DNA from: an uncultured Eubacteriales bacterium
GTDB taxonomy: Bacteria; Bacillota; Clostridia; Oscillospirales; Oscillospiraceae
Direction of reading: 5' to 3'
DNA: 61,343 bases
NCBI GenBank assembly: GCA_900546255.1
Contig: URCB01000008.1
Coordinates: 1 to 61,343 of the forward strand
In this document: one piece after another, positions 49,618 to 58,466 of the stretch
Numbering within the stretch: position 1 is the stretch's first letter
How the letters are laid out: each line of letters starts with the position of its first letter
Notes under the pieces: model-generated
Told to the model about the DNA's origin: nothing
Databases searched by the model: none
Seen by the model: only the letters and a program-made list of their open reading frames with translations
Position numbers and translations under genes: made by a program

Positions 49618-51669
49618 TTAATTGAAGCCGTCCCCCTGGGCCTGGAACAGTTCCTCCACCCGCTGCCTCAGGGCGGGGTGGCCGGCCAGGTCGGGGTCCT
49701 GGGCCAGCAGGGCCCGGGCGGCGGCCTGGGCCTGGTGGAGCAGGCGCATGTCCCCCTCCAGGCTGGCCAGCTTCAGCTGGGGCAGGCCGTGCTGCCGGGC
49801 CCCGAAAAAGTCCCCGGGGCCCCGGAGCTTCAAATCCTCCTCGGCGATGACGAAGCCGTCGTTGGTGGCCGTCAGGGCCCGGAGGCGCTGGCGGGTGGTC
49901 TCGCTGCGGCTGTCGGAGAGGAGCACGCAGTAGGACTGCCACTGCCCCCGGCCCACCCGGCCCCGGAGCTGGTGGAGCTGGCTCAGGCCGAACCGGTCGG
50001 CGTCCTCGATGATCATCAGGTTGGCGTTGGGCACGTCCACCCCCACCTCGATAACGGTGGTGGAGACCAGGATGTCCACCTGGCCGGCGGCGAAGGCGGC
50101 CATGGTCTCCTGCTTGTCCTTGGGCTTCTGCCGGCCGTGGACGATGGCCACCCGCAGGTCGGGGAAGACCTGGGTCTGGAGCCAGCGGCCGTACTGCTGG
50201 GCGGCCTTCATCCCCTCCGGGTCCTCCTGGTCCACCGCCGGGCAGACCACATACACCTGCCGCCCCTGGGCCACCTGCTTCCGGGCAAAGGCGAAGAGCC
50301 GCTGCCGCTTGTCCCCGTGGACCAGGTAGGTGGCCACGGGGGTGCGCCCCGGGGGCAGCTCGTCCAGCACCGACAGGTCCAGGTCCCCGTAGATCATCAA
50401 CGCCAGGGTCCGGGGGATGGGGGTGGCGGACATCACCAGCACATGGGGGTGGAGGCCCTGCCCCCCCTTGGCCGCCAGGGCTGCCCGCTGGCCCACCCCG
50501 AAGCGGTGCTGCTCGTCGGTGATCACCAGGCCCAGGCGGGGGAAGTCCACCCCCTCGCTGAGCAGGGCGTGGGTGCCCACCAGCAGGTGGGTCTCCCCCG
50601 CCGCCAGGCGTTCCCGGCAGGCCCGCTTCTGGGGGGCGGTCATGGACCCGGTGAGCAGGTCCACCACCAGGCCGGAGCCCGCCAGCAGGCCCTCCAAGGT
50701 CTTGGCGTGCTGCTGGGCCAGCAGCTCCGTGGGGGCCATGAGGGCGGTCTGGCAGCCGTTTTCCCAGGCAAACCAGGCGCAGGCCGCCGCCACCACCGTC
50801 TTGCCGGAGCCCACGTCCCCCTGGAGCAGGCGGTTCATGGGGGTGGGCTGGCGGAGGTCGGCCCCCGCCTCCTCCACCGCCCGGCGCTGGGCCCCGGTGA
50901 GAGGGAAGGGCAGCCGGGCGGTGAAGGCCCCCAGGTCCTGCCGGGGGAAGGGGGCCGCCTGCTGCCCCTGCCGCCGCCCCCGGATGCGGGTGAGCCCCAG
51001 GTTCAGGCAGAAGAGCTCCTCAAACATCAGCCGCCGCCGGGCCCGGGCCAGGGCCTGCCAGTCCGGGGGGAAGTGGATGTCCCGATAGGCCGCCTGGACG
51101 GGGGCCAGGTCATACTGCCGGCGGAGGTCCTCCCCCAAAGGTTCCGCCACCTGGGGCAGGCAGGCCAGGGCCCCCCGCACCAGGCCGGTGAGGAAGCGGT
51201 TGGTGATCCCCGCCGTGAGGGGGTAGACGGGGAAGATCCCCCCGGTGAGGGCGTTGGCCCCCTCCCGCTCGAAGGAGGGGTTCACCATCTGCCGCCGGTA
51301 CCCCTCCCCGGTGACCTTGCCGTAGAACACATAGGTCTGGCCGGTCTGCAGGGCCTGGCGGACGTAGCTCTGGTTAAAAAAGGTGAGGGCCAGCTGGCCG
51401 GTGGCGTCCACCACCCGGCCTTTGGTGAGCTCCATCCCCCCCCGCACCCGGCTGGTGCGGAAGGGCTCGGCCACCACGGCGGCAAAGCACACCGGCTCCT
51501 CCAGGGGGAGGGCGGCGATGCTCTCCCGGAGGGTGCGGTCCTCGTACTCCCGGGGGAAGTAGGCCAGCAGATCCCCCACGGCAGACAGGCCCAGCTTGGC
51601 CAGGGCCTTGGCCCGGGCCTGGCCCACCCCGGGCAGGGCGGTGAGGGGGGAATGCAAGGTGAGATCCAT
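49618..51669 (-). CDS. recG: ATP-dependent DNA helicase RecG
   Basis: 683-residue superfamily 2 helicase that remodels stalled forks and Holliday junctions. It has an N-terminal wedge/OB domain (about 1-160), Walker A GDVGSGKTVVA, the DEQH box in ITDEQHRFGVGQR, SATPIPRT (motif III), VSTTVIEVGVDVPNA and QLRGRVGRG (motif VI). The start at 51669 follows AAAGGAGG; the in-frame extension further upstream lies over the divergent LytTR gene. Confidence 0.97.
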   Translation of the reverse strand: MDLTLHSPLTALPGVGQARAKALAKLGLSAVGDLLAYFPREYEDRTLRESIAALPLEEPVCFAAVVAEPFRTSRVRGGMELTKGRVVDATGQLALTFFNQSYVRQALQTGQTYVFYGKVTGEGYRRQMVNPSFEREGANALTGGIFPVYPLTAGITNRFLTGLVRGALACLPQVAEPLGEDLRRQYDLAPVQAAYRDIHFPPDWQALARARRRLMFEELFCLNLGLTRIRGRRQGQQAAPFPRQDLGAFTARLPFPLTGAQRRAVEEAGADLRQPTPMNRLLQGDVGSGKTVVAAACAWFAWENGCQTALMAPTELLAQQHAKTLEGLLAGSGLVVDLLTGSMTAPQKRACRERLAAGETHLLVGTHALLSEGVDFPRLGLVITDEQHRFGVGQRAALAAKGGQGLHPHVLVMSATPIPRTLALMIYGDLDLSVLDELPPGRTPVATYLVHGDKRQRLFAFARKQVAQGRQVYVVCPAVDQEDPEGMKAAQQYGRWLQTQVFPDLRVAIVHGRQKPKDKQETMAAFAAGQVDILVSTTVIEVGVDVPNANLMIIEDADRFGLSQLHQLRGRVGRGQWQSYCVLLSDSRSETTRQRLRALTATNDGFVIAEEDLKLRGPGDFFGARQHGLPQLKLASLEGDMRLLHQAQAAARALLAQDPDLAGHPALRQRVEELFQAQGDGFN

Positions 51670-51798
51670 GGGGGAAACCTCCTTTCTGGGGAAACCGCCG
51701 CCGTCTGTGGCGGAAAAACAACCACTTATGGAAAAAGGCATGACAACCGCCCCCCTTTCCGGTACACTGTTCCTGACCGGAACGAGGAGGTGCCGCCA

Positions 51799-52239
51799 TT
51801 GGAGATCCAAGTCAAGATTGACCCCGCCTGCCGGGAACCCAAGGTCCTGGTCTGTACCCACGCCATGACCGACGAAGTCCAAGCCATCCTCCAGGCCTTG
51901 GCCCAGGCCCCGCCCCAGCTGCTCCCCGGCTTCCGGGAGGGCACCCTGGAACTGCTGGAGCCCCAAGACCTGCTCCGGGTCTATGCCGCCGGCGGGAAGG
52001 TCTTTGCCGTCACCCCGGCGGGGGAGTTCCAGCTCCGCCTGCGGCTGTACGAGGCGGAGGCGCGGCTGGACAAGACGGTGTTCGTCCGGATCTCCCACTC
52101 GGAGATCATCAACCTGCGCAAAGCCAAAGCCTTTGACCTGCGCCTGTCCGGCACCATCTCGGTGCGGCTGGCCGACGGGAGCGTGTCCTACGTCTCCCGG
52201 CGGTACGTGGCCAGGATCAAACAACTCTTAGGGGTGTGA
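51799..52239 (+). CDS. LytTR-family DNA-binding protein, TTG start
   Basis: 146 residues. The last 95 residues (VFRISHSEIINLRKAKAF...GSVSYVSRRYVARIKQLL) form a LytTR DNA-binding domain with no receiver domain. The first half (LEIQVKIDPACREPKVLV) is the short sensor-like leader of stand-alone LytTR regulators. TTG 51799 is selected because AGGAGG lies 8 bp before it and no ATG fits. Followed 10 bp later by a DUF3021 membrane protein, the usual partner that inhibits such regulators. Confidence 0.87.
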   Translation: MEIQVKIDPACREPKVLVCTHAMTDEVQAILQALAQAPPQLLPGFREGTLELLEPQDLLRVYAAGGKVFAVTPAGEFQLRLRLYEAEARLDKTVFVRISHSEIINLRKAKAFDLRLSGTISVRLADGSVSYVSRRYVARIKQLLGV

Positions 52240-52249
52240 GGTGACTGCC

Positions 52250-52696
52250 ATGAAGAAAGAAGCTCTGCTCCGCGGCCTGCTGGGGGTGCCGTTGGGCATC
52301 GCCCTGGGGCACATCATCTCCCTGCTGGCCTCCCTGGGCCTGGCGGGGGGAGAGTTCTCCCCCTGCGTGCCCTCCCTGGTCCAGGCCATGGGCAGCGAAG
52401 TAGCCGCCGTGGCCCTTCAGACCGGGCTGTCCGGCCTGCTGGGGGCGGCCTTTGGGGCGGGGTCAGTGGTCTGGTCCCTGGACCACTGGAGCCTGGTCAA
52501 GCAGACGGGGGTGTATTTCCTGATCGGCTCCCTGGCCATGCTCCCCATCGCCTACCTGGCCCACTGGATGGAGCACAGCCTGCGGGGCATCCTGGGGTAC
52601 TTCCTGATTTACCTGGCGATTTTCGCGGGGATTTGGGCCATCCAGTACCTGACCTGGCGCCGCCGCATCGGAAAGCTCAACCAAAAACTGGAATAA
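52250..52696 (+). CDS. DUF3021 membrane protein, partner of the LytTR regulator
   Basis: 148 residues with four membrane segments (about 8-30, 50-70, 85-105, 115-137). LytTR-DUF3021 pairs are known as membrane-coupled regulatory systems that often autoregulate; in streptococcal examples the membrane partner holds the regulator inactive. ATG 52250 is chosen since GAGG lies 8 bp upstream; a GTG at 52241 is an alternative. Confidence 0.83.
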   Translation: MKKEALLRGLLGVPLGIALGHIISLLASLGLAGGEFSPCVPSLVQAMGSEVAAVALQTGLSGLLGAAFGAGSVVWSLDHWSLVKQTGVYFLIGSLAMLPIAYLAHWMEHSLRGILGYFLIYLAIFAGIWAIQYLTWRRRIGKLNQKLE

Positions 52697-52710
52697 TATC
52701 TCTCTCCTCA

Positions 52711-52734
52711 GGGCGGAAGCGACGGCTTCCGCCC
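52711..52734. terminator. Hairpin between DUF3021 and spmB genes
   Basis: 9-bp perfect stem GGGCGGAAG/CTTCCGCCC between convergent genes; the T-tract is short, so efficiency is uncertain. Confidence 0.55.
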
Positions 52735-52776
52735 TGCTTGCCTGCCATTGTACCACAATCCGCCCCCGGTTTCCAC

Positions 52777-53298
52777 TCACCCGAAGAACAGCCGCACCGT
52801 GAGGCTGGCGAAAAAGAACCCCGCCAGATCCGCGCACAGGGCGGCGGGGACGGCGTAGCGGGTCCGCTTGATCCCCGCCGCGCCGAAGTAGACGGCGATG
52901 GTATAAAAGGTGGTCTCCGTGGACCCCAGCATCACCGCCGCCGTGCGCCCCACCGCCGAGTCCGGGCCGTAGGTGGTGATAAGCTCCGACCCCACCCCCA
53001 GGGCAGCGCTGCCGCTGATGGGCCGCACCACCATGAGACCCACCGTCTCCGGGGGAATGCCCACCTTCTCCAGCACCGGCCCCAGGGCCTGGGCCGCCAG
53101 ATCCAGGGCCCCGGAGGCCCGGAGCATGGCCACCACCGTCAGCAGCGTCACCAGGGCCGGCAGGATCCGCAGGAGGATCTCCAGCCCCTTGGCCGCCCCC
53201 TGGAGCAGGGCCTCGTACACGTCCACCTTCTTGGCCATGCCGTAGCAGGAGACCCCGGCGATGATCCCCGGCACCAGCAGGTCCAGCACCAGCTGCAT
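52777..53298 (-). CDS. spmB: Spore maturation protein B
   Basis: 173-residue membrane protein of the nucleoside recognition (Gate) fold, with VPGIIAGVSCYGMAKKVDVYEALLQGAAKG and MVVRPISGSAALGVGSELITTYGPDS, which are the conserved SpmB blocks. In B. subtilis SpmA and SpmB act with DacB in spore core dehydration and heat resistance. It lies 14 bp after spmA. The start at 53298 follows AGGGGAGG. Confidence 0.93.
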   Translation of the reverse strand: MQLVLDLLVPGIIAGVSCYGMAKKVDVYEALLQGAAKGLEILLRILPALVTLLTVVAMLRASGALDLAAQALGPVLEKVGIPPETVGLMVVRPISGSAALGVGSELITTYGPDSAVGRTAAVMLGSTETTFYTIAVYFGAAGIKRTRYAVPAALCADLAGFFFASLTVRLFFG

Positions 53299-53312
53299 GG
53301 GCTCCCCTCCCC

Positions 53313-53891
53313 TCAGTCCCGCCACAGGCGGGCCAGGAGTTTGGCCGCCCCGATCCCCGTGAGCACCGACAGGGCGGAGGTCACCCACACCGCCGGCAGG
53401 ATGTCAAAGGGGGTCTGGCACCCCGCCGCCATCCGCACCGCCGCCACCGTGGTGGGGATGAGCTGGATGGAGGCGGTGTTGCACACCACCAGCATGCACA
53501 GGCTGTCCCCCGCCACCCCGGGGGTGCGGCGGCTCATCCGCCGGGCGGCCTCCAACCCCAGGGGGGTGGCGGCGTTGCCCAGCCCCAGGAGGTTGGCCGA
53601 GACGTTGGCGGCAATGGTGTCCATGGTGCCCCGGTCCCTGGCAAAGTCCGGGAACAGCCGCCGCAGAACGGGGTGGAGGAGCCTTGCCAGCTTCTCTGCC
53701 AGCCCGGCCCGCTGCATCACCTCCATCACCCCCATCCACAGGCAGAGGACCCCCGCCATGGAGATCCCCAGCTGGATGGCCTCCCCTGCCCCCTCCAGGG
53801 CCGCCGCAGCCAGTTGGCCCTGGTTGCCCAGGGCCAGGGCACAAAACAGGGACAGGGCCGTCATCCCTGTCCAAATCACCGTCATCGCCAT
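53313..53891 (-). CDS. spmA: Spore maturation protein A
   Basis: 192 residues with several membrane segments; SpmA hallmarks are LCLWMGVMEVMQRAGL and ANVSANLLGLGNAATPLGLEAARRM, then CMLVVCNTASIQLIPTT. Works with SpmB in spore maturation. GGAGG lies 7 bp before the ATG. Its presence together with spmB is good evidence that the organism forms spores. Confidence 0.94.
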   Translation of the reverse strand: MAMTVIWTGMTALSLFCALALGNQGQLAAAALEGAGEAIQLGISMAGVLCLWMGVMEVMQRAGLAEKLARLLHPVLRRLFPDFARDRGTMDTIAANVSANLLGLGNAATPLGLEAARRMSRRTPGVAGDSLCMLVVCNTASIQLIPTTVAAVRMAAGCQTPFDILPAVWVTSALSVLTGIGAAKLLARLWRD

Positions 53892-54009
53892 GGCAATGCC
53901 TCCCCCTGCGCCCCATGCCGGGGCGGTTCTCTCTCCAACCTATGTCCACCGGGCGGGAATCATGTCCCCCAGCCCTGCGCCCTTTTTCCCCGAAAACGAC
54001 AACTTTCGA

Positions 54010-54037
54010 TTGACTTCCCAGGTCAGTTTGTTATAAT
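54010..54037 (+). promoter_or_regulatory. Promoter of abrB
   Basis: TTGACT (54010-54015), 16 bp, TATAAT (54032-54037). The transcript leader before abrB is about 130 nt and A+T-rich. Confidence 0.6.
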
Positions 54038-54172
54038 CGAGATAAATTGATGTGTTTTTCGTCGATTCTGGCTTTTTTTGCCAGATTTTCCGAACCCTTC
54101 CCCTTTCCCCGACAAGAACACAGAAACAGAGAGAGAAAATCGCCAACTGACGTTGAAAGGATGTGCTTGACC

Positions 54173-54415
54173 ATGAAGTCAACAGGTATCGTGCGCCGGG
54201 TGGACGAGCTGGGCCGCATTGTGCTGCCCATTGAGCTGCGCCGCACCCTGAATATCGCGGAAAAAGATTCCCTGGAAATTTACGTGGATGGGTCCTCCAT
54301 CATGCTGAAGAAGTATCAGCCCGCCTGTATTTTCTGCGACAGTGCAAAGGACATTACCGTCTTCAAAGGCAAAAATATCTGCGCCAGCTGCCTGCAGGAA
54401 CTGCTGCGGAAGTGA
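54173..54415 (+). CDS. AbrB/SpoVT-type transition-state regulator with C-terminal zinc ribbon
   Basis: 80 residues. The N-terminal swapped-hairpin DNA-binding domain (MKSTGIVRRVDELGRIVLPI, LNIAEKDSLEIYVDG) is very close to B. subtilis AbrB. The C-terminal half is not the AbrB multimer domain but a Cys-x2-Cys...Cys-x2-Cys ribbon (CIFCDS...CASC), typical of Clostridia. It may couple redox or zinc status to stationary-phase control; this is inference. An in-frame TTG two codons upstream has better ribosome spacing (AAAGG, 6 bp). Confidence 0.9.
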   Translation: MKSTGIVRRVDELGRIVLPIELRRTLNIAEKDSLEIYVDGSSIMLKKYQPACIFCDSAKDITVFKGKNICASCLQELLRK

Positions 54416-54443
54416 GTGACCGCCCTTTCGTCTCCGCATAACT

Positions 54444-54482
54444 AGGAAGGCCGTACCTCAAGAGAGGTACGGCCTTCCTTTA
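54444..54482. terminator. Bidirectional terminator between abrB and rsmI
   Basis: 16-bp perfect stem AGGAAGGCCGTACCTC with its complement, 4-nt loop, TTTAT after it. Confidence 0.88.
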
Positions 54483-54500
54483 TGGTTCGAGTCGATCTTT

Positions 54501-55343
54501 TTATGGGGCAGGCTGGTTGGCCACCGCCAGGTCGTAGAGGGCTTTCCGGGGCAGGCCGCAGCGGCTGGCGGCCTCCTTCACCGCGTCCCGGGTGGACCAC
54601 CCCTCCCCCCGGAGCCGGTTCACCAGGGCCAGGCCCTCCTCCAAGGTAGGGGGCTCCTCCTGCTGGGGGGCCGCCCCCTCCACCACCAGGACGAACTCCC
54701 CTTTGGGCGGGTTCTCGGTGTAGTGGGCCACCGCCTGGCCCAGGGTGGTCCGCAGCACCTCCTCGTGGAGCTTGGTGAGCTCCCGGCACAGGGCCACCCG
54801 CCGGTCCGGTCCGAAGGTCTCCGCCAGGTCTTTTAAGGTGGCCAAAAGCTTGTGGGGGGCCTCGTGAAAGAGCATGGTCCGCGCCTCCCCCTGGAGGCTT
54901 TCCAGGTGGGCCCGGCGGTTCTTCTTGTTCATGGGGAGAAAGCCCTCAAAGGTAAACCGCCCCGTGGGCAGGCCGGACACTGCCAGGGCATTGACGAAGG
55001 CGCAGGCCCCGGGAATGGCCACCACGGGGATTCCCTGCTGGGCGCACTGGGCCACCAGCTCCTCCCCCGGGTCGCTGATGGCGGGGGTGCCGGCGTCGGT
55101 GACCAGGGCGCAGTCCTCGCCCCCCAGCAGCCGGGCCACCAGCTCGTCGCTCCGGCCCTGGCCGCTGTGGCGGTGGTAGCTCACCATGGGTTTCTTCAGC
55201 CCCAGGTGGTTCAGGAGCTTCACCGTCACCCGGGTGTCCTCGGCGGCGATGAAGTCCACCTGGGCCAGGGTGTCCGCCCCCCGGGGGGAGAGGTCCCCCA
55301 GGTTTCCAATGGGGGTGGCCACCAGATATAGGGTTCCTGCCAT
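54501..55343 (-). CDS. rsmI: 16S rRNA (cytidine-1402 2'-O)-methyltransferase
   Basis: Tetrapyrrole-methylase fold enzyme, 280 residues, that methylates C1402 in the ribosomal decoding centre. Seen are the N-terminal LYLVATPIGNLGDLSPR, AEDTR, VSYHRHS, DAGTPAISDPG (SAM binding), and the C-terminal EFVLVVEG plus a small winged domain. AAAGGAGG precedes the ATG. First gene product after the methyltransferase/Nudix/NrdG genes on the same strand. Confidence 0.95.
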   Translation of the reverse strand: MAGTLYLVATPIGNLGDLSPRGADTLAQVDFIAAEDTRVTVKLLNHLGLKKPMVSYHRHSGQGRSDELVARLLGGEDCALVTDAGTPAISDPGEELVAQCAQQGIPVVAIPGACAFVNALAVSGLPTGRFTFEGFLPMNKKNRRAHLESLQGEARTMLFHEAPHKLLATLKDLAETFGPDRRVALCRELTKLHEEVLRTTLGQAVAHYTENPPKGEFVLVVEGAAPQQEEPPTLEEGLALVNRLRGEGWSTRDAVKEAASRCGLPRKALYDLAVANQPAP

Positions 55344-55357
55344 GGCAGTTTCCTCCT

Positions 55358-56002
55358 TTACGGTTCCATTTGATAGTGGACGGGCAGCACCTCCAGCCCT
55401 GGGCCCCCGTCCTTCACCGCCTCCACCAGGACGGCGTAGGGGGGCTTCCGGCGGTCGTAGGCCAGCAGCTGCATCCGCTTGGGCTCCAGCCGGGCCGCCG
55501 CCAGGGCGGCAAAGAGCTCCGCCAGCCGCTCAGGGCGGTAGACCAGGGCAAACCGCCCCCCGGTGCGGACCAGCCGCCCCGCCGCCTGGCAGAGGTCGGT
55601 GACCGAGCAGGTGTCGTCCATCCGGGCCTGGCCCCCGGACTTGCCCGACCCCGCCCGGAAGTAGGGCGGGTTGGACACCACCAGGTGGAACCGGTCCCCC
55701 GCCAGCAGGGTCCGGTCCCGCAGGTCCCCGGGGAGGATCTCCCCGGCCAGGCCGTTGTCCGCCAGGTTCTGCCGGGCCAGGGCGGCGGCGCCGGGGTTCA
55801 GCTCGATGCCCACCCGGTCCAGTTCCCCCTCCCGCTGGGAGAGGAGGAGCAGCAGGGAGCCCACCCCGCAGCCCAGGTCGCACACCGACCAGCCCTTCCG
55901 CAGGGTGGCAAACCGGGCCAGCAGCACGCTGTCCCGCCCCAGTTTGAAGTAGTCGTCGGATTGGGTGAGGCGGTAGGCCCCCAGGTACTCCACCGAGGTC
56001 AT
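55358..56002 (-). CDS. tRNA1(Val) adenine-N6 methyltransferase-like protein (YfiC/TrmN6 family)
   Basis: 214-residue SAM-dependent methyltransferase. It shows GRDSVLLARFA, SAM motif I VCDLGCGVGSLLLLLS, GIELNP, and the N6-adenine catalytic motif NPPYF. The family modifies A37 of tRNA-Val in E. coli; the exact tRNA here is unknown. The ATG at 56002 overlaps the Nudix stop by 4 bp and rsmI follows in 14 bp, a conserved arrangement in Firmicutes. Confidence 0.87.
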   Translation of the reverse strand: MTSVEYLGAYRLTQSDDYFKLGRDSVLLARFATLRKGWSVCDLGCGVGSLLLLLSQREGELDRVGIELNPGAAALARQNLADNGLAGEILPGDLRDRTLLAGDRFHLVVSNPPYFRAGSGKSGGQARMDDTCSVTDLCQAAGRLVRTGGRFALVYRPERLAELFAALAAARLEPKRMQLLAYDRRKPPYAVLVEAVKDGGPGLEVLPVHYQMEP

Positions 56003-56649
56003 GGCCGTTTCCGGGCCGGGGGCAGGCCCTCCATGGTCCGCAGCTGGTTCAGCAGCCACCGCACCGTCCGGGCGGTCATGCCCCAGATATAATGCCCCTG
56101 GTACTCGTAGATGGGCACGTCCATATACCCCTTCCGCCAGGGGTAGGTCTTGGGAAAGCCGATGCGTTCATAGGGGAAGCTGTCGTCCACCTGGGCGGAC
56201 ACGGTGTACCGGTAAACCTCCTCCGGGTAGTCCAGCAGGTAGTCCAGGGGGACGAAGAACACGTTCTTCACCTCCGCCGCGCTGGCGGCCAGGTGGGCCA
56301 CCCCCGCCGGGGAGACCAGCCCCAGGAAGGGGTAGATCACCCGGTCGCTGATGTCCTGGATCACATCCAGGGGGGCCAGGATCTCGATGGCCTCGGGGGG
56401 GATGCCAATCTCCTCCCAGGTCTCCCGGAGGGCGGTGTCCACGGGTTTCTCTCCGGCCTCCCGCCGGCCTCCGGGGAAGCACACCTCCCCGGGCTGGTGG
56501 CCCACCAGGGTCTCCGCCCGGGTCTCAAAGAGCAGGCAGAGCTTCCCCTCCCACTGGACCAGGGGGACCAGGATGGCATACTCCCCCACCGCCCCCTGGA
56601 TCCCCAGTTCCCGGTGGGAGAAATAATCTTTCATTGCGGCAATGGTCAT
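55999..56649 (-). CDS. Nudix hydrolase, CoA pyrophosphatase-like
   Basis: 216 residues. The Nudix box GGRREAGEKPVDTALRETWEEIG is complete, preceded by GEVCFPGGR, the NuCoA signature associated with CoA diphosphatases (NudL, YeaB, Pcd1). It probably cleaves CoA or oxidised CoA to phosphopantetheine, though other diphosphates cannot be excluded. AGGAGG precedes the ATG at 56649. Interesting given the CoA synthesis operon elsewhere in the window. Confidence 0.87.
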   Translation of the reverse strand: MTIAAMKDYFSHRELGIQGAVGEYAILVPLVQWEGKLCLLFETRAETLVGHQPGEVCFPGGRREAGEKPVDTALRETWEEIGIPPEAIEILAPLDVIQDISDRVIYPFLGLVSPAGVAHLAASAAEVKNVFFVPLDYLLDYPEEVYRYTVSAQVDDSFPYERIGFPKTYPWRKGYMDVPIYEYQGHYIWGMTARTVRWLLNQLRTMEGLPPARKRP

Positions 56650-56661
56650 GGTCTTCCTCCT

Positions 56662-57189
56662 TCAGGACTCCGGGACGGTGAACTTGGCCAGCAGGTTCTC
56701 CTCCTCCCACAGGACCACCTGGCCCTGAGCCAGGCTGGCGGGCACGTCGATGAGCCGCTGGTTCCGGCTGCCCCGGAAGTGGAGCTCATAGGACTTCTCC
56801 TTCTGGAGGAAGGGGCCGTCCACCAGCACGTCGGTCTCCGACAGCAGGGCGGTCCAAGCCGGGTCCCCGGCATCCCGCAGGTGCTCGAAGAGGTAGCCGG
56901 TATAGGTCCACACATTGAGCCCCAGGCCGTGGGCCGCCCGGGCCAGGTCGGCGCAGGCGGCGGCCTGAACGAAAGGCTCTCCCCCCGAGAGGGTGATGCC
57001 CTCGATGAGGGGGTTCTTCTTCATCTGCTCCACCAGTTCCTCCAAGGTGGCCTCCCGGCCGCCGGCGGCGTCATGGGTGCCCGGGTTGTGGCAGCCGGGG
57101 CAGTGGTGGGGGCAGCCCTGGGTAAAGACCGTGAACCGCAGGCCGTGGCCGTCCACAATGGAGTCGTTCACCGTGTTGGCAATGCGCAT
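56662..57189 (-). CDS. nrdG: Anaerobic ribonucleotide reductase-activating protein
   Basis: 175-residue radical SAM enzyme that installs the glycyl radical in NrdD. It has the [4Fe-4S] motif CPHHCPGC (CxxxCxxC), TLSGGEPF and NVWTYTGYLFE. AAAGGAGG lies before the ATG. No nrdD gene is adjacent here, so the pair is split in this genome. Starts the nrdG-Nudix-methyltransferase-rsmI cluster. Confidence 0.95.
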   Translation of the reverse strand: MRIANTVNDSIVDGHGLRFTVFTQGCPHHCPGCHNPGTHDAAGGREATLEELVEQMKKNPLIEGITLSGGEPFVQAAACADLARAAHGLGLNVWTYTGYLFEHLRDAGDPAWTALLSETDVLVDGPFLQKEKSYELHFRGSRNQRLIDVPASLAQGQVVLWEEENLLAKFTVPES

Positions 57190-57227
57190 GGGCAGGGCCC
57201 TCCTTTGTCATCCAAAATCGTCTCTGT

Positions 57228-57256
57228 ATCTTACCACATTTTCCCGCCGGGAACAA
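57228..57256 (-). promoter_or_regulatory. Promoter of the nrdG cluster
   Basis: Minus strand TTGTTC (57251-57256), 17 bp, TAAGAT (57228-57233). No NrdR box was recognised. Confidence 0.5.
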
Positions 57257-57374
57257 TGGGGCAAGAGGGGAACTTTCCCGACAGGAACTGCCACGCAGCC
57301 GGTGCCATCCCCATGGCCTCTGTGCTCCCGTCTCCCTGCGTGGTGCTCCCTCTGGAACAGGGCACCCCATCCCT

Positions 57375-57416
57375 TAAAAAGAATCCCCGCCATTCCGGTA
57401 GGGAATGGCGGGGATT
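57375..57416 (-). terminator. Terminator of hbd
   Basis: 15-bp perfect stem (57382-57396 with 57402-57416) followed on the minus strand by CTTTTTAAG. Confidence 0.9.
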
Positions 57417-57441
57417 TTGTGAGTACAGAGGAGATGGGCCC

Positions 57442-58296
57442 TTACTTGCTGTAATCGTAGAAGCCTTTGCCGGTCTTCTGGCCCAGGTGGCCGGCCCGGT
57501 AGAGCACCTTGTACAGGTGGGCGGGGCGATACTTGGAGTCGGCGGTCTCCTGATACAGGGACTCCATAACCTCGATCATCACGTCGATGCCGATGAAGTC
57601 GGCCAGCTTCAGGGGGCCCATGGGCAGGTTGTAGCCCAGCTCGCAGGCCTTGTCGATATCCTCGTAGGAGCAGACGTTCTCCCCGGCCAGGATGGCGGCC
57701 TCGTTCATCATGGGGCACATGACCCGGTTGGCGATGAACATGGGCACGTCCTGCACGGTGACGAACTCCTTGCCAAAGCCCTTGGCCACGGCCTTGCCGG
57801 TCTCAATGGTGTCCTCGGAGGTGTCATAGGCGTTGATGATCTCCACCAGCTTCATGGCGGGCACGGGGCTGAAGAAGTGCATGCCCAGGAACTTCTCCGG
57901 CCGCTGAGAGGCGGCAGCCAGTTCCGTGATGCTCAGGGAGGAGGTGTTGGACACGAAGATGGCGTTGGGCTGGATGACGGGAGCCATCTTGGCGAAGGCC
58001 TCCTTTTTCAGCTCCATGTTTTCCACCATGGCCTCGAAGACGATGTCCACGTCCTTCAGATCTTCCAGGGTGGTGGTGGCCTTCATCCGGCCCAGCCACT
58101 GGTCGGCCTGCTCCTGGGTGATCTTGCCTTTGGCAACTTTTTTTGCAAAGTTCTTCTGGATCCCAGCCACGCCTTTTTCCAGGGTGGGGGTTCTGTGGTT
58201 GTAGAGGACCACATCATAGCCGCCCTCCAGAGCGACCTGGGCGATGCCTCTGCCCATGAAGCCTGCGCCGTACACGCCTACAGTTTTCACTTCCAT
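57442..58296 (-). CDS. hbd: 3-hydroxybutyryl-CoA dehydrogenase
   Basis: NAD(P)-dependent interconversion of acetoacetyl-CoA and 3-hydroxybutyryl-CoA in butyrate-type or beta-oxidation metabolism. Rossmann motif VYGAGFMGRGIAQVA, catalytic HFFSPVPAMKLVEI and the C-terminal helical domain (RVMCPMMNEAA, DKACELGYNLPMGPLKLAD). 284 residues, standard length. AAGGAG precedes the ATG. Divergent from the acyl-CoA dehydrogenase and crotonase genes, with which it forms a functional set. Confidence 0.95.
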   Translation of the reverse strand: MEVKTVGVYGAGFMGRGIAQVALEGGYDVVLYNHRTPTLEKGVAGIQKNFAKKVAKGKITQEQADQWLGRMKATTTLEDLKDVDIVFEAMVENMELKKEAFAKMAPVIQPNAIFVSNTSSLSITELAAASQRPEKFLGMHFFSPVPAMKLVEIINAYDTSEDTIETGKAVAKGFGKEFVTVQDVPMFIANRVMCPMMNEAAILAGENVCSYEDIDKACELGYNLPMGPLKLADFIGIDVMIEVMESLYQETADSKYRPAHLYKVLYRAGHLGQKTGKGFYDYSK

Positions 58297-58437
58297 GTTT
58301 CTGCAACTCCTTAAATACAGTGTGGATCCCTGACGGGACGGTATTTCAATGACGCAGCCGGAAACCCGGCCCCGCCGTTTGACTCTGAGGGACGCAAAGA
58401 CAGGGCGGCGCCCTGCAAAATTTCCTGCGTTTTTCCT

Positions 58438-58466
58438 ATCTTACAGGAAGAACCCGCCCCCGTCAA
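58438..58466 (-). promoter_or_regulatory. Promoter of hbd
   Basis: Minus strand TTGACG (58461-58466), 17 bp, TAAGAT (58438-58443), about 140 bp upstream of the start codon. Confidence 0.6.
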
